This document shows positions 21,481 to 33,300 of a stretch of DNA of 64,000 bases, piece by piece. The stretch's first letter is position 1. Every line of letters begins with the position of its first letter. The notes beneath the pieces were generated by a model, which had not been told where the DNA came from, made no database searches, and saw nothing but the letters and a program-made list of their open reading frames with translations. Both the position numbers and the translations under genes were made by a program. The stretch is from Isoetes taiwanensis. Lineage: Eukaryota > Streptophyta > Lycopodiopsida > Isoetales > Isoetaceae. The DNA lies in contig JAJEKV010000023.1 in the NCBI GenBank assembly GCA_021234155.1, forward strand, positions 5,479,945 to 5,543,944, written 5' to 3'.

Positions 21481-24400
21481 TAATTAGCTTTTAACTCCAC
21501 TGATAGGTAATAATATTGGATATACTTCAAGATTCTCAATGATACTGATCTCCTTGGCAAAGAATGGGTGCAACTAATGTTGTGTAATATTTAGGTCAAT
21601 GTGGATCTTTACATATTAATCCATTCAAAAATTGTGGAAATGTCTATGGAGCTTGCCATTTATTTAATGCTTTAGACAATATAAAAGGTTATAGAAATAA
21701 CATGATTAGTGGAAGGGAGGAGCTCGACAAATGAAAAATGAGAGGCCCTGTTAAGCTAGTAGTAGCCATGTTAATAGAAGACCTTCTAATATTATAGGAC
21801 ATCTCCTAAGGATGGAGTAGCAATTCTCAATGACATAGCTAAAACATGATAAACTAAATATGTATGATTGTTTAAATTGTATTCAAATTTCTTTCCTCCC
21901 CGTCTCCTTGTAGTCCCCTGCTATAGTCATGTCGACTCTAGTGGCCCCTTTCTCAAATCCCAAGGACGTGCATATTGATGGTGACATCCATCAAATTATA
22001 GACTCCCAGTCAGAGTTACCACCAGATGACAAATATGGCAGCCACCCAATCAAAGTCACTGTCAGACAGTAACATGGCAGCCAGGGTTATCTTGAGGGAA
22101 TATATCGACGGTAAAGGCAAGATGATAAACTGTATAGAACAGTCAGGAAAGATGGACAAATCTACCATGAGAAAAAAAAAGGCCTGCCCAAAGGCTGAGT
22201 AAATAAACTTGACCCGGCAGACGTATGGCCAGTACTCAAATCTAGTGGCAAGCCACTCATATGTACTTGATCAGGTACTTGAAGAGAGCTAGAAATTGAT
22301 CCAGGCAAGGGTTGAGGGCAATATTGCTAGGATTCCAGGCCTGGTAGAAGAGATACAGTCCACGGTACCCAAGTTGCTGTTTAAGAAACTTGCTATAGAG
22401 AAGCAACACACTTATGACATTGAAGCTTGCATGCAGTGGGTGAGGATAGCCTTCGCCTGGCCTGAAAGGCAGCAGGATAAGTTGGTCTTGCTAACTTACA
22501 GGCCCATCTGGATACCCTGTCCACCAGCATTGACACCATGGCTCGCGATAGGGAATGCTTTGAACAGGAGATGAACACAGCTACATTCCACCTTTGGTGA
22601 GAAGATGAGGAGACGACTGCCACCATTCAAAGGCCTATCCAGATAGCCATCGAAGAAAAATGGTTGCAGCATGAACACATCTAGACTCTTCTGGACAGAG
22701 TCACAACTCTCTAGAGACAATATCGTCTCTTGGGAACATAGAGGTTGTTGCCAGACCTCAGAGATTTGAACAAAGCTCTGTTGCACGGGGTTTTGATATT
22801 GAGAGCTATGCAATGCAATAGTTCAGCAAGGAAGGACCTTCATGCTGATGCTCAAGAGCAGTTGTGCCATTGCATGCACAAACTGGAAAGCAGACGGTGC
22901 ACCAGCAAGTGTCAAGCTCTCAGATCCGAGTATTGCAAGCTAGGCCTACTATGGTTGTTGCCCATGATCACTCGCCCAAAAATACGCCAACAGAGAAAGC
23001 AAATGCTACTCAATTGTGGCCTCCACCCTACATGACAGACTTTGCAACGTAGTTCAGGGAGCAACAGGAGTAGAACTCTATAGGCCACAATGTTGTGGTC
23101 CGAGGTCTTCTAAAAGAAGCACGAGAGAAATGACCTTATCCAGATCTGATCCAGTCCAGGATGAAGTTTCATGCTTCGATACACATTCTCAAGGCAATTT
23201 GACGTGGTATTCAGCGCCCAGATCGACCACCTGTCGTGAAATTCATAGTGGCGAATGCACTAATAAGAGGTGTTATACTTTATTAGGGGGTGAAGTTGAA
23301 GGGCACCACGATGTATGTAGAGCATAACCTTACCCTTTTACAACAGGAATCTCGTCGACAAGAGCGAGCTCGCATCTAGGACATAAGATGCGATGGAGGC
23401 ACTGTTGTTATGGTCTAAAGCAAGGTACGAGTTTTCAGCTCGCCCCACTCTAAGGCCGCAGATGTTGCGCACAAAAGCACTACAAATCTTCAGGGTGCTA
23501 CAACTACCATTGTTACTGCGGGCAACCGTTGTTGATGCTACTGTAAGCCCTCGGGGTGCTGCCATTGTCATTGCTGCTCAACCAGTTGCTGATGCTACTG
23601 CAACCCCTCGGGGTGCTGCCATTGCAGCTGCTGCTCCACCAGTTGTTGATGTTGTTGCAGCCCCTCAGGATGCAAATGTCACTGCTCCTGCTGTTTTTCA
23701 CTGTCTCAAGAGGCTGCTTCCCTACTGCTAATACTGCAACTCCGCGGGAATCTACATCCGCCACTTTCAAATAGGAATTGTACTTGCATATGATATCTTG
23801 GAACTATCAAGGTTTTCCAGGGCAGAAGGGGATAGTTTGAACTCCATACCTAGGGATATAGATTTTGTCTGTTGAAGACTTCAACGCACATAAGAATAGA
23901 AAAGTTAATGAAATTTGACCCTGTGGCTGAGGACATATTATAGCTTCATCCAGCATAGACTTCGTGGCCAAGTATATCGGATGACAGAGCACACTCAGTC
24001 ACATGCTACAACAGACAGTTGCTTCAAATGTGCAACATCTTTGACTTGGTTATCTACAATGGTCTCACACGGTGGCCATCCTCCTCTAGCTATCATTAGG
24101 AGAATTAGGGGGGTGGCTACAACGTAGTCGATTACATGTTGCTGGTTGAGTAGGACCTTATCACACACCTACTGATCGACATATATAATAGAGACGAAGA
24201 GGTGGGTTAAGACCAGCCCATCTTCCTTCAAATAATAGGGCAGCCTATTCAGATCCCATCCTTCACTTGCCTCAATTATGCTTAGACTACGATTATATGG
24301 GGTCCTATGTTGAAATGCTTACAAATGAGCTAAAAGGAAGTTTGCAGTTCCCCACATTACAACAATAGACTGGCCATTTAATCATTGTACTCCTGACTGA

Positions 24401-25152
24401 TGTCAAGAGGTGCTTTGGGAGATTTTGTCCAGGAAGGCCCTCACATGCAGTAAGTTTTCCTCAAAACTGGTGGTTTGATGCTAAATGTAAGGAATTTAAA
24501 TGCTTGCTTCGACTAGCCACTGACCCTACTTTGGAATTACAAGTGATCATATAATACCTCACTTTTCTCAAATGCAAGAAGGCCCGGTACATTGTCATTC
24601 ACCAACACCCTAAAACAATCTAGAGAAGAATACTATAGAAGCCTTTACAGCCTACAGGGAACATCTCTTCGACATGAGATACCCTCATAGATGAGTCTGC
24701 CACTATAATCTGAGGCAGGGGTCACTCAAGCCTTGCAGTGCTTGCCAATGGCAAAGCTGCAGATTTAGATGGCATGCAGGCAGAGTTGCTCAAGAAAGCA
24801 GGGCCACAGATCGTCCCCCTCCTAACTGGCATGTTTAATGGGGTACTTCAGGAAGGCTTTCCTCCACAATGGACTGCCAACAAAGTAGTTCCCATCTACA
24901 AAGCAGGAGATCCTCACTTGCCCAGTCAATTACTGCATGATCATGGTCAGCTCGCTGTTTGCAAAACTGTTGGCTGGCATTCTGGAACAGCAATTGATGG
25001 CATGAGCTGAGGAACTAGATGTTTGAGCTTTTACACAGACAGGGTTTAGTCCTCGTCATTGATCGTATTTTCATAATGTGGGCCTTGATAGAAGATAGCA
25101 GAAATCACCGGCAGGACCTATATTGTTGTCTTGACGACTTTGCAAAGGCTTT

Positions 25153-25594
25153 TGTAACGGGCCCACGGTAGACCGCTCGAGTATTCGATCCTTGAATGTG
25201 CCTGTGGGGCGTTCCCGAGACACCGGCATAAATGGGTAGAAGTGACTACTCATAAACGTCTAGACGGTTTTGCCCAGTTGGTTAAGGGCATGTTGGTTAG
25301 GAACGTTACAGTTGGTCTTGAGTTCGAGTCTCTATGGGTGCCTATATGCATGGGTAATTTGCAAAGACTTGGTAATCATTGTGACATGGTATAGCCTTGG
25401 ATGCTCGAGGATGAGCATAGTTCTGGTGGGAGAGACTGTAACGGGCCCACGGTAGACCGCTCGAGTATTCGATCCTTGAATGTGCCTGTGGGGCGTTCCC
25501 AAGACACCGGCATAAATGGGTAGAAGTGACTACTCATAAACGTCTAGACGGTTTTGCCCAGTTGGTTAAGGGCATGTCAGTTAGGAACGTTACA
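25153..25594. mobile_element. TRIM-like miniature LTR element inside the LINE
   Basis: Two 158-bp direct repeats (25153-25310 and 25437-25594) differ at about three positions. Each begins TGTAACGG and ends CGTTACA, with TGTAAC/GTTACA inverted termini. They enclose only 126 bp with no coding capacity, ending in a purine-rich GGTGGGAGAGAC just before the second repeat. The host sequence GCTTT is duplicated on both sides (25148-25152 and 25595-25599), and the LINE frame (A-K-A-F-D) resumes after it. This is the layout of a terminal-repeat retrotransposon in miniature. Its primer-binding site does not match the initiator-Met type. A/B-box-like motifs span the first LTR/internal border. Confidence 0.85.
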
Positions 25595-26465
25595 GCTTTT
25601 GACATGATACATAGCGAGAAGTTATAGAAGAAATTGGTGCAGTTAGGAATCCCCCTCCTGCCCTTCCCGAGTTGCAGAATAGAGCATACTGATTGTACAA
25701 AACAATCTCAGCTGAATGCCACTATTAGACCAACTTGTAAACAATAGCATTGAAGCACGTTAAGGATGCCCACTCTCTCCAATGTTGTTTGGTCAGTATA
25801 TTTATTAGCTAGAGGGTTGGCTTGTTTAGCATGAGGTGGAGGGCTCAGTTGATGCACCATATCATCTGGCATCTAATCTATGTCGACGATGTGGACCTCT
25901 TACTTATACCCTGGCCAACAGCGTTTGGATGCCCTTGATACTTTCTATCAAACCACAGGTGCTCCTCATCTCGTCTTCACATCAACTAGGGCCACTCTCC
26001 TTCGCTTATCTAGGTCAAAATCTAGAGGTTGTGCCCACCTACAAGTACCTAGAAGTGGATTTCATTACTACCACATTTTGGAATACTTCTATCCGAAAAC
26101 GAGTGACGGCAGAGTAAAAGGCATTGTATGCAATGCAGAATAACAGTTGACCTATTAGGGCGCGCTATGTTGAGTTGATTTCGTCTAATCAGCTGCTCTA
26201 TATGATGCTACACACGGCTTCAATGGGGATACTAGGATCATATTTCCAGCACGTGATGGATATGTGCATTCAGTTGTGTCCTCTGACAATCCATTGACAT
26301 GTATCACTGTATAGTTTGCCAGCAGGCTTATTATTGCTAGCCATCAAACCCGTTGGGGCTGGTGTTTCTTAAGCATGGGCAGTAATATGTCTGATGTGCT
26401 CTTTATTTGAATCCCATATGCCTAATGGTCTTAATGGGTGATAAAAACACATTTAATTGTACTCA

Positions 26466-27215
26466 ATTCAATATAACTATATTTCTAGCAATATTATGAA
26501 TATCGATATAAAAAATTAAGTACATTGCTTAACAAAAGAAATCTTATTATCTATGGATGAAAGGGAGGAAGAATGAGAAACTAGTTACACATAACACCCA
26601 ACATGCAAAAAGAGATTTATACCCTAACAGAAAACAAATCAAGAGACAATTGGTAATGTGGACATGAGTTGTTAACAAAATTCATGTTGAGGTCAAAGCA
26701 TGATAGACTTGCATTGGCTACAAATTATTCTCGTAGATGACAATGGAAAGTTCGGAAGAGCATACACTTAAAGAGAGGAGTTATACTCGAGTCTCAATTT
26801 ATGAAACACAACAAACGTTGAAAAAAAAAGTCATAAAGAACTCAATACGCTACAAGAAAAGAGAAAAAAAAAACAAATAAACATTCACCAAGTACAAGTA
26901 ACACGAGAGTGGAGGTAATAACGATTCCTCCTCAAGTGACGAAAGTGAAACCTCTTGTGCAATGAAGTAGCTTCGAAGGAGGCCATAAATCTAAAGTATC
27001 TGGAACAATATAGAAGAATAAGAAGGTGGAAACATTTGATAGGGAAGATAAATTAAGGTCACATGTCAAGGCATAGAAATCAGATTCCATAATGAATTTG
27101 ATAGGTTGTGATCATATACAAGTAGAAGTGGTCGTCCACAACTGAAGTTGGTGAAAGAGTGCATGGAAGAACACGCCATTAAATGGAAGCATTTGTTGAA
27201 AGTGTTCATACCACA
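26466..27215. other. AT-rich interval; no gene seen
   Basis: A-rich, with oligo-A and GAAAAA runs and no open frame of substance. It is likely old repeat or intergenic DNA. Confidence 0.4.
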
Positions 27216-27900
27216 TTATAATCTAAATAACTCATTCCGCAGTATAGTCCACAAGAAAGTACTTATGACTAGATGTAATGAGGAATTTAAACGATTATGA
27301 GCCAGATATATTGGAAAGGAAGGCATCGATTGCTGCAGACGGACAGGCAGGCAGGCAGAATTTTTACGTCCTCGAAGACGACCAAAAGCCATAAGATGAT
27401 ACAGTGAACAAGGCATTAAACCCAAACCAAACAGGAAGGTTAGGCCCTGTCTAAAAACAACAAGCAACAAACATCGGCAGAAAGCCCAAACAACTAAAGA
27501 GGACACCGAAACCTGAAAACAAGGCTGAAAAAAGAACATTTAGATTATTTTGTCGTAGCCAATCTAGGGATTAGAAAGTCAGTCGTCTAGAATAATTAGT
27601 CTATCTCCTCTATAAAGCTCCTCCCTATGGTTATATAGCTGAAGAGTGTAGGCCTTCTTGGACTGAGAAAGTAGTCCCAAGAGGTGGTTACCATCTTGAA
27701 GGATATGGATTCGGCTTGGAGGATCTTGAAACCTAACTAATAAGTAGCGCAGACAATCGGTCCTTGCCGCCCCTCCCCGCGCAACAAAAACAACTCCACC
27801 AACCTTCCCATACATGTTAAAGAAGTGCAGAGCTTCATCCACATCTAAATGGCTATTTGCCTCTATTTCTGCCACCCTTACTATCATCAAGTTCATGTGT
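27216..27900 (-). mobile_element. ORF1-type retroelement fragment
   Basis: The minus frame 27896-27579 (105 codons) reads V-A-E-I-E-A-N-S-H-L-D-V-D-E-A-L-H-F-F and later Y-L-L-V-R-F-Q-D-P-P-S-R-I-H-I-L-Q-D-G. The plus-strand segment 37416-37680 encodes the same order (G-V-A-E-A-E-V-D-A-H-S-D-V-D-V, then V-R-F-Q-D-A, then L-C-N-R-K-E-E-L-C) across several frames. That second copy ends in a LINE-type 3' tail, so both are probably remnants of a LINE ORF1 with an RRM-like fold (V-R-F strand). Confidence 0.5.
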
Positions 27901-28849
27901 CATCATGTACTAAAGAGCCCTGGTTTTTCTCTCTAGTATGATGTTGGTGTTTCAGGTAATGCAAGGGGTCTGGGCATGTTTGCACACCCACCTCAACAGA
28001 ATACTTGCTATGTAACTATACATCTATCTCCACTGACTCGTCAACTTTCCGTAGAGTCCGTAACATGATCAACTATTGCTACCAGAGTTCGTAATAGGAT
28101 TAATAATCGATTGTCAAAGTTGCGTCCATTGCTAGATGGACATAGTCATGAAGATATCAGTCATGCATACCTCAGAATGAATAGACTATACTTGGTTATG
28201 GAGTGTAGGTAGCAAATGTTGGACCTGTAGATGAAAAGAATGCATGAGATCCTAGGGTGCAACATGTTTTTCCTGTTTGTGCCTCTCTCATGAGGTATAG
28301 ATTGTGCCGGTTGAATGAAGAATCTTGGTCTTCCTCCCGCTTGGCATGTATTGCTCTTGCAAAGAATTTTCTTGTGGAAATAGAGTTGTGAACTCTTGTA
28401 GAAGCTGCAATGGTAAGGACTCATCTTCACAATAAGGAGACAGTTAAGCCAGACTGAGATGAAAGCAAGAGCTTTGGAAAACGCATGTCCTACACAACTT
28501 GCACTTTAGATATCTAGATGTCGTAGTGCAAAGAGTACATATGTATATGACATCTTCGAAAGCATTGATGAGCATCCCTTTGCAACCAGACTGCACATGT
28601 GACAGACTGTATGATGCATTTTCTCGAGTTTATTTTTCTTATTTCTTATTGACTATAAACAAAAATACGTTTAGCCAGATGAACATGTGTGGTAGTACAA
28701 TTAAATCCTAAATTAGAATAACAATTATTGTATTGATAAATTCATTCTTCAATGTAGATTAAAAAATTTAATGATGTTTAGGAAGGAAATTGTTGATTTG
28801 GATTTTCAACTTATCCCATTTAATATGTTGTTAAACAAACTTCGATCGA
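27901..28849. other. Interval without recognisable gene
   Basis: Short open frames occur on both strands, but none has a domain signature or codon pattern that convinces. Confidence 0.35.
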
Positions 28850-29862
28850 TGAATTATTGCGCAGCAAACATGCAGACACCTCCACTTCTGAGACAAATAT
28901 GCTGCCAGAGGACGATACGCACATGCAGATCCTGAATCTATATATCATCGGTATTGAGGAGACAAGCATTTGGGAGATGGAGTGGCACCCCCAGGGAAGA
29001 AAGGTTGTGTCTTGTTTGTACTCAACACAGTGCTCGAAAAGCATCTAAAGATAGATGCGTCAGATGCGTAGATCTAAAGCATCGTAAGCATCGAAACATC
29101 TATACTTTTAGATGCGCATAAGATGCGTTTGTAAAGTTTTTTCTTCTAAATCTACATCAGCCTTTCCTTGATCATTATACCTATTGTCACCTTACTATTA
29201 TACCTATTGTTACCTGCATGTATTGCTGCTTGAATACCCACTCTGAGTCCTACTGATCATTGAATGCAAGTTGAGATTGAAAGGGAATTGAAAAGCAAGT
29301 TCTGTCTGTAGCTGTTGAAGCAAGGCACTTCTTGAAAACTACATGTCTATCATAAAAAAAGCTCTGTTTTGGCTGAATGGGCTCTGATATGGTTAAATCA
29401 GGATGCAAGGGTTTGGACTCGGGTAGCATAGGGAATCGAATTCCCCATTTTGAGTGCCAAAAATCGTTTGGAGCTGCGTGGCGATGTTCAGGCAGTGCAA
29501 AACCTAAGAGGGAAAAAAGGGCTAATTTTTTTTTATTAATTTAAAAGGTGTGTAAGCATCTTACGTTAGATGCGGTACAGATGTGCAGATGCGGATCTAA
29601 CACATCTAATGTTTAGATGCGGGCATCTAACGAGCTATGACTCAACATCAGGTCGAGGATGAAAGGCACACCCTTCTGCAATGTCCAGCATATCTTGATA
29701 TTCCGGAAAAATTCAACATTCATGTAGATAATTTACATTCATTGTTTGATATGAACTCTTATGAAATTGGTATTTATATTCGAACACTTTAACAATTGTA
29801 ATTAGGCTCTATGGCCTTTAAGGTCCTAAAGAGCTAGATTAATTCAATTCAATTCAAAAACT
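28850..29862 (+). mobile_element. LINE 3' end, split by a DNA transposon
   Basis: Read with the internal 612-bp element and one duplicated octamer removed, the plus frame gives F-G-R-W-S-G-T-P, then a C-x2-C...H-x4-C zinc knuckle (about 29005-29675). It continues C-P-A-Y-L-D-I-P-E-K-F and ends in I-R-T-L with TAA near 29790. The 3' end is CTAAAGAGCTAGATT followed by an (AATTC)n tail at about 29838-29856. This is the usual C-terminus of an APE-type LINE ORF2. The rest of the LINE is absent. Confidence 0.7.
29028..29639. mobile_element. Non-autonomous hAT-type transposon
   Basis: The 612-bp element is flanked by ACTCAACA (29020-29027 and 29640-29647), an exact 8-bp duplication. Its ends are CAGTGCTCG and, inverted, CATAGCTCG, short imperfect terminal repeats typical of hAT elements. 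Many copies of AGATGCG or its complement crowd the first 90 and last 95 bp, like hAT subterminal transposase-binding repeats. No transposase frame is present. Excision of the element plus one octamer restores the LINE zinc-knuckle frame. Confidence 0.8.
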
Positions 29863-30354
29863 TGAAATTTTACAAAAGGATATATGTTGACTGGCATTTC
29901 ATGAATTATCAAAACTCAAGGACATATTGTGAAATTTGTCTAAACATAAGGGCATTTTGTAGTTTTTCCCTTACTTTATTGACCCACATGAATTTGAGGA
30001 CCTCATAACTAAAACGCCTCTTGGCAGTCCTCTTTAACTAATTCCTCAAGGCGTTCTCCCACAAATATGTGCATTGAAAAGAAGTTTAAACATAAAATTC
30101 AAAAGTTTTCTTTAATAAGGACTCTTAGAACAGGTACAGTTACTTTCGATGCTTAAATTTATATCCGTCAAGGCTCTGAAGTGAATCTATTAATTTTCCA
30201 TTTCCTAATCTTAAAAATGTTGCATCATCCCAACATAAACATAATGCACCATAGGAAAAAATTTACACATGGAGAATGACATGTGATGTAATATACAAAA
30301 AATAATATGGTACAGAAATTGATATGCTCGTACACATGAACTTTACAACTGCCT
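29863..30354. other. Downstream flank of the minus-strand gene
   Basis: AT-rich. It probably carries the 3' UTR and polyadenylation region of the gene that stops at 30355. No other gene is seen. Confidence 0.4.
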
Positions 30355-33300
30355 TTAACTTTGCCGACTGGAGAAAAACAGATAATCCGGGTGTCTGTAA
30401 CCATTGAGATCAACCGTGCCACTTTCAGGAATACCTCTTGCCAAGGTAGAGGCCACCTCTTTGAGAGCAGAAAGACGCTGGTTTAGAGCTTGCTGACTCC
30501 TGGACAATTCTGTGCTAAAACTTTCTGCATGCGTCCTTAGCTGCTGCTGGAAAGTTGTGTCAACTGAGCACCAGCGTTCCCCCTGCAAAAATTCATTGTA
30601 AACAAGGTGCAAAAAGAAAGAGTGTGGAAGCTGCGAATACCTGAGAATTATAAGTCTGTAGCCCAACAACTGGCAATGAGAAAATAGAATTGCTTCTGAC
30701 AGGGCATTTACCAACTAAACACTTCTCCGGAACAACTTCACTCAACGAGTGGTAAGTCAAAAATGTTGCCCGTAGATGTCCATCTGGGATTCTATATATT
30801 GGATACCATGCAATACAAAACCTGAAAAAAAAATCAGTCTGGTGAGTTCATTGCTGACAGTGAAAAAATATCATACTGTCAAATACTAACCACGAAGCTG
30901 GATGAAGGTCACCAAGCCTTATGTTACCAAGAATAGATGGGTCGCCTTTGCTTGTCGCATTAGGTCCTATATTTCCCATCTTTAAGGCCTCTATCCTGCA
31001 TAAAATCAATACAAAAAACATTCAGAAAGCCCCTTGAAAACGAAATCCATTACCAAAACCCTGCAATTAACAAAATCATGCATCTCTTGACCTATTTACT
31101 TTGCCAAGCAGAACGAAGTTTATGATAGGTGAAATTAACAAATTGATCAAACATACTCATTTTAGCTGGACTTGAACCTTACTTCTGAGAAAGTGGACAA
31201 CGAAATTGTGGTGGTTCCATATCAAAAAACTCGTACAGAAGATTAGCCGTTGGCAATATGTAACAATCCTTCATATCTACTTTATCAAGTTCCCAACGTG
31301 ATGAGACATCTTGTCCAGAATTCGATCGCAAAAAATCTTCTGCCAAAGCTCTAGGCTGGGGCAGCAGAATATCAAAAATACTAGGCACTTCTTGGAGATT
31401 TGTTCCCTTGCTCTTTATTGTGGCACCAAGTTCAAATAGCTGAACTGCTGACAAGTACGGGACAAAATAAGCACGAAAACTCTGAACCTTTTCATCAGTG
31501 ATGCTTCTCGTGTAATCTTCAATTTCAACTGAAACTCCATAATTGCTTGGTTCATCATACCACTTCCATATATCATTTAAATATACATTCGCTATCCCAT
31601 GTCCTCTAGCCTTCCCAAGAAGACTTCCTGTTTCTCTGTTATTTGCTACAACTGTTTCTGTACACTTACAATCAACATCAAAATTGTCTACCAGATTATC
31701 CTCTAATGGTGAAACAAAGCACGGGGTTGCAGCACCTAATAGCTTCTCAAATTGTGCAAAAGGTCTGCCTACTTTATGTGTAATCTCTTCAGAAGCTATC
31801 CTCTGCTCACAGGATGTTCTGATGGCGTTCAAAACCTTCAAAATCAGCATATTTGATTGAGCCACAATGGAGGCTTCATCTGCATCTTGGTGCTCTACAT
31901 CATAAACTTGGCCTGTATATGATGTTTGCTCTTGTATTTCATCACTAGCAGTGGATGATATTTCCACTGGCGAGCAAAAATCTCTTGTCGGCTCGCAATA
32001 AAGAGGTGAATTTTGTGTTCTGACAACCATGTCTGCTACACAGCACTGATTCTCATCCGTCCGAAAGACATCATCCCTACAACTTGCAGATGCCGTCAGC
32101 CTGTCTTCCACAGAGAAATTGTTGGTGCTTCTCCCAACAAACTCATGTTTAGAGCTTGCACTTGGAGTCGTGGCAACATCAATAGAGTCAACAGGAGAGA
32201 GAGGCCGGATACTTCTAGATCCAATGGGAAGCCATATTTGCGCATTTCCTTTATCGAAATAATCATTCCTTCTATTTTTTATATCCATATCTTCACACTT
32301 AATAAAATTTTGAATTTCTGTGCAAGATGTGCTATGGGCAGAACACTTTTGTGTGCATAATTCCATATGACTCTCTGTAAAGCTTCCAATGCCACAACTT
32401 TTGAGCTCTCCATTCTGTGCAACAGGCCTTTCGTGCTTTTCAAAATCTGCCACGTCTTTTGCATTCACTTTCTGTACCTGCTGCCAATGAACACGAGTCC
32501 CTTTTGTTCCACCCCAATTTCCAAACTTATTGCTTGTTCGATAAGCACTATGTGATGTTAATAAATTTTCCATGACTTTATTAGTGTTGGAGTGCCTGGC
32601 ATCATTACCTGGAATATCTCCATGTTGACAATAAATAATACCTGTTTCAAGTCTGTGATCCAACTTGTCAGCGTTATCACCAGTATGCTTGTTACTTTTT
32701 GGGCTATCGCGGTGATGCTGCTTATGATTCCAACCTGATTCCCCACCCTTTTTAGAACTCTGAATTTCTATGCTTCCTTGCTCAACTACATTTCTACTGC
32801 CTATACCAGCTCGCTGCCTGAAAGCTTTTCCTAGTCCCTTCTTCTGACTTACCACTTTCTTTCCCTCCTTGTGAGAATTAATATGTTTAATATCAGAACT
32901 GCAGCTATCTCCTTGATCTATGTTTCTACTACTACCTTCCCTATCCTGGTCATTCTGCCCTACAAAACCAACTACACTACCAGTCCCCAGTTCATCAGCA
33001 TCATGATTTTCCGTCTTGTCCATTGTAACAGGTTCAATTATGCATAGGTTGTTTGGCCCTTCAGCATCCAAATCTTTACCTTGAATACCATTATCACAAC
33101 ACTGAAATTGGCATTGATCATTCGCATCTTGTGCTAACTTATGTTCTCTGCCTCTGAATTTCGATGAACCTTTCCTATCTGCCTTCTTACTAAAGACCTC
33201 TCTCTGAATTCGGTGCTCACTTGGAGTGAAAACAGCATCCTCCCCAATGGCATTTGTGCTATGATCTTCAGTATGCTGATTGTCTTGGACAGAAAGGGGT

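Larger units (their letters stand above)
21236..26465 (+). mobile_element. Old plus-strand LINE, full-length layout
   Basis: ORF1 begins near 21929 (M-S-T-L-V-A-P-F-S-N-P-K) and is soon broken. A later stretch (22296-22574) matches the ORF1 of the 8.7-9.4 kb LINE. The endonuclease start is at 23790 (M-I-S-W-N-Y-Q-G-F-P-G-Q-K-G). RT blocks start at 24738 (E-L-L-K-K-A-G-P...V-V-P-I-Y-K-A-G-D-P), with a Y-V-D-D box at 25879-25890 in place of Y-A-D-D. The 3' end reads GGGTGATAAAAACAC near 26436, then a weak CAATTC run. Stops and frameshifts are everywhere. An LTR-type element sits inside the RT. The exact 5' border is not resolved. Confidence 0.75.

Noticed and set aside
27216-27539. Hydrophobic 107-codon minus ORF
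   Set aside because: Low-complexity Leu/Phe-rich reading of the complement of A/G-rich DNA; no homologue in the second copy of the element.
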